Shown in pieces: positions 1 through 11,000 of a stretch of 25,511 nucleotides of DNA. Under the pieces are notes generated by a model. It had not been told where the DNA came from, did no database searches, and was given only the letters and a program-made list of their open reading frames with translations. The first letter of the stretch is position 1; every line of letters starts with the position of its first letter. Source of the DNA: DASSFZ01 sp036514635 (GTDB lineage Bacteria; Chloroflexota; Anaerolineae; Fen-1058); NCBI GenBank assembly GCA_036514635.1, contig DATBWU010000090.1, positions 1-25,511 on the forward strand, in the 5' to 3' direction. The position numbers and the translations under genes are program-made.

Positions 1-1898
1 AGCGGCGCGACGGGGCGCACGCGGGTCGGCGCAAGAGCTCCCGCCTCGGACGTGACGAGGTATCGGTGCAGGCTGGAAGATGACTCGCCAATCGTGATTG
101 TGTTGCCGGCGACCGAGTAGCCTGTCAGGCTCGCAGGCCGATCGGGATCGCTCACGTCGTAAGCGCGATACGGCCCGGCGTTGGCGAGCGTCACGCTGTA
201 GGCTTTGCCGTTAGGCGCGGGCGAGAAGTTCTTCATCACCAGCGGCAGGTACAACCGGCGCGGGAGGCTCACCGCTGCGGCGGGAAGCGTCGGCGAGGTG
301 CTGAATCGTATCGATGCGCCCGCCGCCGCCGCGCCGCGCACGAAGTGAATCGAAAAGGCATCCAGCCACGCGCCCTCGACGCCGATGCCCGGAATGCCCG
401 GCAGCGACAGGCTGATCGTGTTGGAGCCGGCCAGCAGCAGGCCCGGTGTGATCGGCAGCGTGGCGACGGCCGCCTGCTTGCCGTTCCACTCGACGCGCCC
501 CAGCAGCACATTGTTGAGTAATACGTTGACGCGATGATCGAGCGTGGCCGTTGGGATGTCCGTGTAGCCGATCAGCCACAGTGTCAGAAAACCCGCCTGA
601 GCGGTGTTCGTCGCCGCGAGTTGAACCGGGTACGAGGCGCTCGCGCGGCCGGGCCGTGCCAACGCATCCCACGTGAAACGATCGCCCTGGTAACCGGGCG
701 GGATCGGGCCGCAGTAGCATTCGGGCGTGTAGAGCAGGTTCGACTCGGCGACCGTCTCGACCCACGGCGATCCGGCCGGATAACCCGCCGGTGACGCGGC
801 GCGGCTCGACAGGCGCAGGCCGGGCGTCGCTTCGACCGAGAGAAAATATACGTCGGTCGTCGAATAGCGGCTGAAGCGCGGATCGGCGTAGAACAGCAGC
901 CGCTCGCCCGGCTCGAATGCGGTGTCGGCGTCGCCGTTCCACTCGGCGGCGATCTCGTTTCCGGCGCGGGTGAGATGCAGATTGAACGGGTTGGCCGTGC
1001 TCACCGGAAAGCCGGCGGCTTGCAGCGCGCTGTAGGCGAGGGCGGTCAGGCCGGGCGAGGAAACTTCAATGGCGAATGCGGATTGCGGATTGGTGATTGA
1101 TGATTGTGGAATGTGGAATGCGGAATGCGGAATGCGGAATGTGTCGCGTGGGGCGGGTTGGACATGATCGGGGTTGACGACGGCAGACCGGATCGCGCTC
1201 AGAAGTGGATCATCTGGCGGTTCGCAGTTCGGCGGAGTGCAGCCTTCAGGCTGCGCGCGGCCCGCGCTCCCATCATTCAAGGATGGAGCGCGCAACACGC
1301 TATTGAAAACGACGGATACCCTGATGTAAGTCGTGACTCTCAGGCGATTCTCTTCTGGTCTCGCCGGGTAAAACGTGAGACGCGCCAGTCGCACGCCGCG
1401 CATGTGGCCGAGTTCTTCAAGGCATACACCCGATGGACAGTCGGCTTCAGCCGACTTGGTGTCTTCAGCCAGGGAGTTTACTCCCTGGCGCACTCCCGGG
1501 TGTACAGGCGCATATTCGCCGCCGACGATCTGCCCTGACGCATCGCGCAACACGCCCTCAGGACGCCGGGCGACGGCGAGCGGCCCGGTCAGCGGCAGAT
1601 CGATTTCATCGTGTTGGACGATCGCGATGGCGGGTTGGGCATCCGGCGGCAGCGCGATGAGTACCGACGTGTAGGGGAGTCGCACTTGGCCGGGCTGATC
1701 GATCTGGCGGTAGCCGGCGATGTCGATGCGCAGCGTGCCATCGGCCTGCGCGGCGATCTGCACGGGCGGCACACGCCATTCGAGGCTCAGGCCGTCGCCG
1801 GTGACGGCGACGCCGGGACGCGGATCAAGCATCGGCGGCGAAGCGTGCGCCTCGCCGCCGATGAGTGTTCCTATACAGGCGATCAAAGCGGATCGCAC
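1..1898 (-). CDS. Secreted C25 (gingipain)-like peptidase, N-terminal part, truncated by window edge
   Basis: The minus strand is open without a stop from 1898 to base 1 (about 632 residues), and the gene continues outside the window. It begins with a signal-peptide-like stretch (VRSALIACIGTLIGGEAHA). A propeptide-like beta region follows (LRIDIAGYRQI, then GHMRGVRLARLTFYPARPE near residues 170-190), then a beta domain with the motif FEPGERLLFYADPRFSRYS, and finally YLPLVMKNF and HRYLVTSEAGALAPTRV. These resemble the region before the catalytic domain of peptidase C25 proteins. The catalytic Cys/His domain would lie beyond the edge, so activity is not shown. The start is uncertain: GTG at 1898 has only a weak Shine-Dalgarno, and an in-frame GTG exists at 1976. 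It lies 160 bp after the giant DUF11 gene on the same strand. Three stretches (1425-1504, about 1231-1300, about 1081-1150) look like repeat DNA read in frame. Alternative: another secreted beta-rich protein. Confidence 0.62.
   Translation of the reverse strand, partial: MRSALIACIGTLIGGEAHASPPMLDPRPGVAVTGDGLSLEWRVPPVQIAAQADGTLRIDIAGYRQIDQPGQVRLPYTSVLIALPPDAQPAIAIVQHDEIDLPLTGPLAVARRPEGVLRDASGQIVGGEYAPVHPGVRQGVNSLAEDTKSAEADCPSGVCLEELGHMRGVRLARLTFYPARPEENRLRVTTYIRVSVVFNSVLRAPSLNDGSAGRAQPEGCTPPNCEPPDDPLLSAIRSAVVNPDHVQPAPRDTFRIPHSAFHIPQSSITNPQSAFAIEVSSPGLTALAYSALQAAGFPVSTANPFNLHLTRAGNEIAAEWNGDADTAFEPGERLLFYADPRFSRYSTTDVYFLSVEATPGLRLSSRAASPAGYPAGSPWVETVAESNLLYTPECYCGPIPPGYQGDRFTWDALARPGRASASYPVQLAATNTAQAGFLTLWLIGYTDIPTATLDHRVNVLLNNVLLGRVEWNGKQAAVATLPITPGLLLAGSNTISLSLPGIPGIGVEGAWLDAFSIHFVRGAAAAGASIRFSTSPTLPAAAVSLPRRLYLPLVMKNFSPAPNGKAYSVTLANAGPYRAYDVSDPDRPASLTGYSVAGNTITIGESSSSLHRYLVTSEAGALAPTRVRPVAP
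1081..1150. repeat. 7-bp tandem repeat inside the C25-like gene
   Basis: Five head-to-tail copies of ggaatg(t/c) occupy 1108-1142, flanked by related gattg-rich sequence. On the minus strand it reads in frame as a low-complexity peptide rich in F, R, I, P, H and S (residues about 250-272). Such tracts are normally intergenic. Confidence 0.85.
1231..1300. repeat. Two-hairpin palindromic repeat inside the C25-like gene
   Basis: Two hairpins lie side by side. One has arms gcagcc (1239-1244) and ggctgc (1249-1254) around a ttca loop. The other has arms gcgctcc (1264-1270) and ggagcgc (1285-1291). The segment is translated in frame after a strand ending VVFN, giving a Gly/Pro/Cys-rich segment unlike the surrounding beta domain. 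Confidence 0.7.
1425..1504. repeat. 80-bp palindromic element with 8-bp terminal inverted repeats, inside the C25-like gene
   Basis: The ends are tacacccg (1425-1432) and cgggtgta (1497-1504). Inside are two perfect hairpins: gtcggc/gccgac (1440-1455, ttca loop) and a 9-bp stem (1468-1476 with 1481-1489, ttta loop). The geometry is that of a REP/MITE-like element. It is read in frame on the minus strand, at about residues 132-158, between GGEYAPV and the conserved ELGHMRGVRLARLTFYP region. Confidence 0.78.
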
Positions 1899-1940
1899 TA
1901 TCCGCTTGAGCGCATGTCTAAAAAAGCCGCGCTGATAACC

Positions 1941-2032
1941 GCCAAGGCACCACCCCCTCGGGGGGGCAAGCGACACCAAAGGTTTCAAGACTCTTCTTCG
2001 TGCCTTGGTGTCTTGGTGGTGAATTTTCAGAC
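1941..2032. repeat. Intergenic accaagacaccaaggcac-type palindromic repeat
   Basis: Between the DUF11 stop and the C25-like start, a left segment (gccaaggcaccacc, near 1941) and a right segment (gtgccttggtgtcttggtgg, near 2000-2020) are inverted relative to each other. A ccccctc/gagggg-type hairpin lies inside the left part. It resembles the repeats near 10850-10945 and 24400-24470. No coding potential is seen. Confidence 0.7.
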
Positions 2033-2058
2033 GGCCTTTGAGCAGACTCGGCACGCCG

Positions 2059-5000
2059 CTACTTTACCACAATCGGCAAATACACGTGACGCGGCCACAG
2101 CGCGTCGGTCTGCACGACGGCACTGACCGGCGGATGAACCGTCTCGCGGCCCTGCGTGTCAAAGTCGGCCAGCCAGTACCACCACACGCCGTCGGTGGGC
2201 ACGCTGTCCGCGTAGACATACGTTGCCTCGACGCCGTTGCCTTTCACCGCCGACGGCTCGAAGTGAATCCACTCGGCGCGGCTGAAGTCGTCACTCGCAC
2301 CGCGATACAGGTTGAAGCCGAAGTTGTCCACCTCGACGGCGGTGGCCCACGCCAGGCTCACTTGCTGCCCCTGGATACTCTTGACCCGGAAGTACAGCAA
2401 CTCGACTGCCGTCGGCACGTCGTTGAGGATCTCCGAATCGTCGTCGTCGTTCGCCGGGTTGTCGAAGATGTCGGTTGAGTCGGAGACGACGGCGGTGTTT
2501 GTCGTAGTGATGATGTCCTGCACCACACTGAAGACCGTCGTGATGTGGAACGACTGGCTGAGCGGCAGATCGGCATTGAAGCCGTTGGGCGGCGGCGCGG
2601 TCAGATCGGCCCACGTAATCTGCCCGTCATCGATTGTGTCGTCGGGCGCGGGCGCGGCCGACACGAACGACAGGTACGCCGGATCGTAGAAGTCGAGCAG
2701 TGGCAGCACGTCGATGACGCTCGGCCCGACGTTGGTGATGTGGATGGTGAAGGTCACCAGGCTGGGCGGCGTGGTGTTGAGATCGATGTCCGCCACCTGC
2801 TTGTCTACCGTCACGCGCGGGTCTTGCAGCGAGATCGGCACATCGTCGGTATCGGTGATCACGCCGCCGGGCGTGTCGCCTTCCACGTCGGCGATGTTGA
2901 AGTATGTGCCGGTGAGACCGGGCGATGCAGTCACCGCGAACGTGACGGTGAGCGTCTGCCCGGGCGCGAGCGGGCCGAGGTTGTTCCAGCGCAGCAGCGG
3001 CTCGGCGATGAGGTCGGGATCGGACGGCGATCCACTGCCGGGCTGGTAGTGAAAGTCAACACTGGGCAGTGTATCGGTGACCAGTAGCGGGTTGAACGTG
3101 ATCTGCCCGGTGTTCGTGATGCGAAGCGTGTAACTGAGCGGCTGATTGCGCACGACTTCGCCGGGCGTCACCCGCTTCTCGATCTCCAATGTCGGAGTCA
3201 ACTGATCGGTTCGCTCGTCGTCGGTGTCGTCGGGCGGGTTCGAGTCGGGCGTGGTCGACGTGATGGCGACGGTGTTGGTGAACACGCCGAGCGCCGATGG
3301 GTTGACTGTGACGACGACGGTGAACGTGACGGACGATCCGGCAGTCAACGTGCCGAGGTTCCACGCCAGCGGGTTCGGCCCGCTCGACTGCGGCGGCGCG
3401 GCGAAGTTGAACGTCACTTCGGGCGGCAGTGTGTCGCTGACGACGACGTTCTGCGCGTCGGCCGGGCCGTCGTTGCTGGCGACGAGTGTGTACGTGAGCA
3501 ACTGACCACTGACCACCGGATCAGGATCGTCTGTCTTGACAATCCGCAAGTTGGCGGCGGTCCCCAGCGGCACGGTGATCGTATCCGTATCGGTCAGACC
3601 TTCGGTGTCGGTGACCCAGCCGGTGTTGGCGATGGTCGTGCCGGTGTACGCCGCACTCACGTCGACCAACAGCGTGACTACACGGCTCGCGCCGACGTCG
3701 AGCGTGCCGATCGGCCAGGTGATCACGCGGCCGGCATCCGGGCCGATGAACGGCGGCGTGGCATCGACGAAGGCCACGCCAGTTGGCAGTCGATCGGTGA
3801 TCAGTACGCCGGTGGCGCTGACGATGCCGATGTTGGTGACGACGAGCGTGAAGGTGAGCGGCAGCCCGGCGGTCATCACCGTTGGATCGGAGAATTTCTC
3901 CACGTCGATCAGCGCCAGGCCGGTGCTGATCGGTGCGGTGGGGATCGGCGTGGTGTATGCCCGCTCGCCGTCGATCACGCCGGGCCGGCTGGAATACATG
4001 CCGCGCGTCGTGTTCGTCAGCGTCAGGCCGGAGCCGATCGCGTCGGACACACGCGCCGTGAAGGTGACGGTCAGCCACGCGCCCACATCGATCTCGGAAG
4101 CCGTCCACGCCGGATAGTCGCCGCCGAGTGTCGCCGTCGGCGGGCGGCTGACGGTGAACAACTGCGTGGCGAGGAAGGCCACACCCGGCGGCAGCGTGTC
4201 GGTCAGCGTCACGTCGAACGCGGGCGACCTGCCGGCGTTGTTCAGCATCAATGTGTAGGTGACGGTGTCGCCCGCGCCGACGGGCCTACGCGGCGGCAAT
4301 ACGGTCTTGCTGATGTTCAGGCCCGGCTCGACGACGGTGAAGGTGACCGGGTTGCTCAGCGTGATGTCGGTCGTGTGCGAGAGCGTCGCGGCGTTGGTGA
4401 TGACGTTGCCCGCCACCGCGCCGAGCGGATCGGACAGCACCGTCGTGATCGTGATCGCGCGTTGGTCATTGGGCGAGATGATCGGATACGTGACGGTGAA
4501 GGCGTTGCCCAATCGTGTCACTGCCCCGTCGGGCGCGGCGTCGATCACGTGAATCTGCAAGCGCGGATCGATCGGGTCGGTGACCGACACGTTGTACAGC
4601 GCGGCGGTGATCGGCGGCGATGGGAACAGAATCGTGTAGGTTACGACCGTTCCGAGCGTTGCGGTTGTCGGGATGACCGACTTGACGATCAGCGGCGGCA
4701 GGGTGCGCACGGCGGCCGAGTGCGATCCGCCGCTGTAGCCGCGCGTCGTGGCTATTGGGCTGCCGCTCCAGGCGTCGTAGGCCAGGAAGGCCTGGTTCGC
4801 CAGCACGGTGTTCGCCGTGATGCCGGGCGACACCTGCAAGACGACGGTCAGCGTCAGCGCGCGATGCGTGGTCGCGACGAAGGGCTGCGTGGCGGTGAGT
4901 TGATTGACGCCCCACGTCAACACGCCGGTCGCGCCGGGCACGGGCGACGGCTCGAACGTGAACGCCGAAACCGGATCGTCGCTGGCGAGCGTGTAACTGA

Positions 5001-8000
5001 CCAGGCTCATTCCGCCCGGCAGCGCATCGGTGATGACGAGGTCGTAGCCGGTCAACCGATTCTGGTTCGAGACGACGAGCGTGTAGGTGACGAGGTCACC
5101 CGCGCCGACGGTGCAGCCCGCGCGATTCAACCGTGTGACGAGGGCGTCGTCGAACGAGGCGACACTTTGGTTGTTGGCGTACAGCCCGATGCGGCCCGTC
5201 GACCATTGCGCGTCGGTGCGATCGAGCGCGAGCGCGCCGTCGATGTACACACGCAGGCGGCTGCCTTCGGCGCGAATCTCGACGTGATACCAGCGGCTGA
5301 CCTCGTAGGCGGAGCCTGCCGCCGCGCCGATGTCGGTCGCCGCGCCGCCGACGACTCGCTGCAGGCGATAGGTGTTCGTCCCGCCGCGATTCCACACGAA
5401 GCGGTAGTAATTGCCGTCGGCGGCTTGCGAGCGGAAGATCAGCCCGATGTCGCCGGTCGTGTCGGTCGAGCGGATCATCGCCGAGAAACTGTAGTCGCTC
5501 CACGCGGTGTCGCCGTTATAGATGCGGCGGTTGGCGGCGTTGGCGTTGTTCTGCGCCGCGCCGCCGACGATGCTCCAGCCTGCGCCGCCGGGGTTGATCC
5601 AGGGTGGGATCGGCGCGCCGCCGGTATTGAAGTTATCGGCGAACAGCGTCGCGGTGCAGCCGTAAGACGTGACGTATGACTTGCCCAGGTGCAGCACCGG
5701 CTCTTGAATATCGACATCGGCAGTATCGGTGTACACGTAAGGCTGGCCGTCGTCGGTGTACGTCATCGACAACACATTCGTCAACCGCAGGCCGTCGAAG
5801 TTCGAGGCTACGTTCTGGATCACGGCGGTGATCACGCCGTTGATGCTGACGGTGCCGGATAGATCGCCCAACTGCCAGACGACGTTGCCCGATGCGAACA
5901 GCGCGGGCGAAATCGTCGGCGTGCCGGAGATGATGGCGAAGGGGCCGCCCTGGCCGCCATCGGCGTCGTGCGTGGCGGTCACGTAGGACGCGACGTAGCC
6001 CAGCCCGACGGGCAGGCGATCGGTGAGGGTCAGGCGCTGATACAGCGCGTCGCTGTCGTTGAGGAACGTCGAGAACGTGAAGACGACCAGGCTGCCGATC
6101 GTCCCGGTCTGCACCTGCGGATTCTTGGCGAACTGCTGCAGGAGGGTGGTGAACGCGGTGTTCGTCGCCGAAGCGGTCTGGCAGCCGCTGGCGCACCCGG
6201 CGGTGGCGGTGATGATATTGCGATTGTCGCCGGTCGAGAGCAGGACGACGCTGGCCGTTGCCGTCCATACGCCGCCCGAGGCGATGTTGCCCGGCGTCCA
6301 GGTGATGATGTTGCCGGCGATCACCGGCATCGCGCCGTCCGATCCGTTGCCGGGGACGATCGTCGCCGGGTCGTAGTTGCTGCCCATCACGTCGGTGACG
6401 ACGACACGCTCGGCGATGCCGGGGCCGGTGTTCGTCAGCCGCAGCGTCCAGGTGATGCGCTGCCCGGCGTCGACGGTCGCCGTGCGCGGTGACTTGGTCA
6501 TCACGAACGACGGCGTCTGCACGGTCAGGTTCGCGCTCGTCGTCGCCGTGAACGGCCCGGCAGCGGTGCACACCGGATGATTATCGTATTCGAGCGTCGC
6601 CGTCACGGGCAGACCGTTCGGCACGGCGCACGCGCCGGAGGCCGCAGCGTTCCTGACCCTGATCGTCATCGTGAACTCGTAAGGTGTTGACCCGATCTGG
6701 CCTGGAATGTTATCCCAGAAGAACTGCGGGGAACTGGACGAAGTGATGATCTGCGTCGGCGTGAGGCTGACGCCGATCGTCTGGCTGTAACTGTAACCTG
6801 GCGGCAGGGTGAGGGTGAGCGTCGTCGAGTAGGCGGTCGAGCCGAGGTTGCGGATTGTGATCGGGATGTCACCCTCGCACGTCTGCAGCGTGCCGGGTGA
6901 GAGGATCACGCGCAGGTCGGGGCCGGTCGTCAGCCGCGCCGTGTCCTGCGGCACGATCGCGCTCAAGCAGCCGTCGCCGCAGCCGAAGGATAGCCGGCTG
7001 GTGTTGATCGTCTGCAACTGGCAGGCATCGCTGGTGATCGCCACCGTGCCGGTGATGAGGAATTGGAGCGAGTCGCCGACGGCGATGTCGCCGATGTGCC
7101 ATGTAACGGTGTTCGACGCGGTGAGCACCGTCATCGTGAAGGCGGGGCTGGCAGCGGTGGCGGTGATGAACTGGAAGTTGAACGGCCACGTGTCGGACAG
7201 GACGACGTTGTGCGCGACATAGGCGTGGTCGGTGGGCAGGTTATCCACTGTGATGCGCCAGGTGACGGCGTCGCCAGGGCTGGCATACACCGTATCGCCA
7301 AATGCCCCCGTCGGTCCTCTACCGTCCTTGGTGATTCGCAGATTGGGCTGCTTGGTCTGAAGCGTGACGGCGTTCTCGCTATAGCCGAGTTGCTTGCCGC
7401 ACGGCCCTTGCGCCGAGGCCGAAGCGAACGACTGCGGCGCGTTCGGCGGCACGCACGACGTGCGCACGGGCACGGTGATGACGACGACGGACAACGGGCC
7501 GAGCGCGTCGAAGATGCCGGCGGGCGCGGAGATGGCTTTCCACGAGAGCAGCGTCTGTGTGGGGAAGGCCGTGATCTGCGGCGTGAACTCGGTCGTCGTC
7601 GTGATGACTCCGCCGCCCGAATCGAGGATGGTCAGCGTGAACGGCTGCGCGTAATCGGGCGCGAGCGCGACGAGTGTCTCGGTGATGTTCAACTGGTACA
7701 GGCTCACGTCGGGCGAGGCGTTCTTGGTCGTGAACACCACGTTGCCCAGGTCGCACATCGGCAGGTCGGCGGTCTGGCCGTTGTTCGTCAACAGGTACGG
7801 ATCGGGCGTGTTGAAGTCGACCCGCGCCTGGAGCAACCTGCACACCGATCCGAAGCACTCCAGCCCGGCGCTGATGTCTACTCTCAGCGGCAGGCATTGA
7901 AAGACCCGGCCATACACCGCCACTTCGCGCAATTCGTTCGGCGCAAGTTCGGACAGCGTCCACACCACGCCGGACGCAGGCGGGCTGGAGATGGGCAGTG

Positions 8001-11000
8001 TGCCGCTGATCGAGAAACTGCCGACGCCGCTATTCGTGGTGTAACTCAGCACGGCGATGCCGTTGATCGCGTTGGTGATCACGACGTTGGTCGCGGTCAG
8101 GTTGCCGTTGTTGGCGACGAAGAATTTCCAGATCACGTCCTTCTCGCGCACGGTGTACTGGATCGGCGTGGCGAAGAGGATGAGGTTCGGCGCGCGATAG
8201 ACGTGGCCCAGGCTCGTGGTGTGGCCGTGCGGCAGCGCGCACCGGCTGAGGAAGGTGATGCCTGCATTCCAATCGGCGGACTCGGTGCAGTTCACGTCGA
8301 TGTCGAACAGGATCGCGCCGTCACCGTCGAGGTCGGCGCCGGTCGGCAGCGTGAAGGTGCTCACGCCCCGCCCGCCGCCGATCGCCGTATCGGTCACGAC
8401 GCTGATCGCCCCGACGCTTGCCAGCGATCCGGTGAAGGTGAAATTGCGCGCCGACTGAATCTCGGCGACGGACGAGGTGAAGGTGACGACGACGTTGCTG
8501 GTCAATCGACCCGGCGCGTTGTCGGTGACGTTGATCGTCGCCCGGTTCGTCCGGCAGCGATCGAGGACTTGCGGCGCAAGGCTGACCGACAGATCGCCGC
8601 GCCCGATCGTCAACGGCAAAGCCTGGTTGTAGGCCTGGTTCGCGGCGCACGCCTGCGACGATCCGGTGTTAGGCAGGAACAACTGCGACCAGTTGTAAAA
8701 CGCCTGCTCGACCGCGCCGTTCAGTGAGCCTTCGGTGATGGCGGCGGTGTAGGTGATGCGCAGCGTGACGTTCTGCGTGGGTGCGCCCGCCGCTTGAAGC
8801 GGACCCAGGTCGATGACGAGTTGGCCGCTCGGGTTGACGATAGGGATGAGCAGTGAAGAGTAATCCGTGATGCCGACAGTGACCGACAGCGATCCGGGCG
8901 CGTAGATCAGCGGTGCTGCGCCGGGCGGGAGCGCGCCGGCCCCGAGCGCGGTTCCCAGCGCGTCGGTGAAGACGGCCCCCGTCCACGTGACAATGGTCGA
9001 TCCGGTGATGACGAAACTGCTGGCGAGCGTCAAGCCGGAGCCGCACGCTTCCGTCGAACCGCTCGTCGAGTGATCGGGGAAGACACCTTCGTTGTTCTCG
9101 ATGGCCGTATCCACTTGATCGGCTGCGTTGAGCAGCGCACAGCCCGGGCAGGTCGGCTCGGCGGCGGCGCGCGCGTTGTTAGCGACGATCTGGCTCGCGT
9201 TGCACGAGAGCAGCGTGTCCACCGCGCGCACGCGATAGGTCAGCGTCTCGGTGAATGTGTCGGGCGCATCGGGCGGATCGAATTGCCACGTCACCGTCTG
9301 GCCGGTCGTGGCCGTGATGCCGGCGCTGGGCGAGATCGGCCCGAGGATGACGAACTGGGGCGGCAGCACGTCGGTGATGAAGATCGAGCCGCTGATGTTG
9401 CGCGGGTTCTGGCCGCTCACCGTAATCTGATAACTGAACACTTCACCACTGCTCACTATCGACGGCCCGCTCTTGCTGATACTCAACGTCGGCGCTTCGC
9501 CTTGCGCGTATTGATAGTCGAGCGTCGCCGGATTGGCGGTGAACGGCTCGTTGCTGCAGATGTCGTTGTACTGCGGCGTGAAGGCGACGCTGCCGCTGCC
9601 CGCTGTGCAGACGTTGGCCCCGGGCCGCACGTCGAAAGTGAGCGTCACGACCGAATTAGCAGGCAGCGTGCCGGTCGGCGTGCCGGTGGTGTAACTGAAG
9701 ATGCCGGTCATGGCGTTGTACGCCCAGCCTGAGCTGAGCGATGAGGTGATGACCTCGAGGAAACTGTCGCTTTCCAGCGTCGAATCGACGCGGAAGTTTT
9801 TCGCCGGGCCGCCCGTGTTCGTCAGGGTGACGTTCACCGTCCGCGTGAGCGGCGAACAGTACGGGAACGTAATCGGCGATGCGACCTGGATGCTGACGCG
9901 CGGTATCTCCGGCGTGAACAGCACGCTGGCTGTGGACGAAACGGGATTCGTCGCCGTCGCGTCGCCGACCTGGTTGCCGCACGTCCACGCGCCGAGCGCG
10001 ACGTTAGTGAAATTGCACGCCTCGACCGTGCCGACGACGGTGAAACTCATGCTCTGATTGACATCGAGAACCGGGATCGTCGCCGTCGGCACAAGCCCGC
10101 CGGAAGGCTGCGACAGGCTGATGCCGCCCGTGTCGGTGATCCCCGCGCCATACAATTTGCCCAGGCCGGTGTTCTGCACGGTGACCGTCCACGTCACCGG
10201 CTTGCCGAAGTCGAGCGTGCCCAGGTTCTGGATGGCCGGCTCTTTCTTGATGACCAGGTTGCCGCGACCGGTGGTGATGTTGAGGCCGCTGTCGTTCAGC
10301 TCGATTGGCGGCTGGGCCGGGTCGGCGTTGTAGCGAATGCCGACGCGCATTTGCTGGCCGGACTGCGCGCCGCACGTCGCCCGCAGCCGGAAGTTCAGCG
10401 TGATCGTTTCGCCGACGCCGAGGTTCAGCGTCGTGACGGGTGTCCAGGTGATCACGCCCGATCCGGTGGTGACCGTGATCGGGATCGCGCCCAGCGCATT
10501 CAGCAGTTGATCGCCGCTGTCGTGGACGAAGAATGGCTGGATCGTCGCCGTGAGGAAGGAGCTGTACGCGGTCGATGTGCTCGCGTTGCGGATCACCGCC
10601 GTGTAGAGCTCGCCCGAACCGATCGGGCTGCCCAGACTGGCGACCGGCGGGCCGAACACATTCACACTGAGCTGCGACGCGGGAATGCTGACTTGCAGCG
10701 GGCGAAGTGGCGGCGAGAAAAGTGGAGAATCGAGGAACAAGTTAGTTGGATGGATGGATAGTTGGTTGGATGGTTGGATGGATGGTTGGTTGGTGATGAA
10801 CCACGCGGGCAGAGGCGAGATTGTTGGGTAGGACTTACGCAATTTAACCGCAAAGGACGCCACCCCGCCAAAAGATGCGGGGCGGGCGAGCGCAGAGAAA
10901 TCTAAGGTGTCCTTTGCGTCCTTCGCGTTCTTGGCGGTGAACCATCCAGGCAAGGCTGAGATCGCATCGCGCGTCGTTGCGGAGGTCGGCCGTGTACCGA

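Noticed and set aside
211..942. 243-codon minus-strand ORF
   Set aside because: It overlaps the C25-like gene in another frame. The C25-like frame is open over 1.9 kb and has recognisable beta-domain motifs, while this one is Arg-rich without motifs.
7063..8727. 554-codon plus-strand ORF
   Set aside because: It is antisense to the DUF11 gene, Arg/Gly/Asp-rich without domains. Such ORFs are expected opposite GC-rich repetitive coding sequence; the same applies to 4375-5679 plus and many shorter ones.
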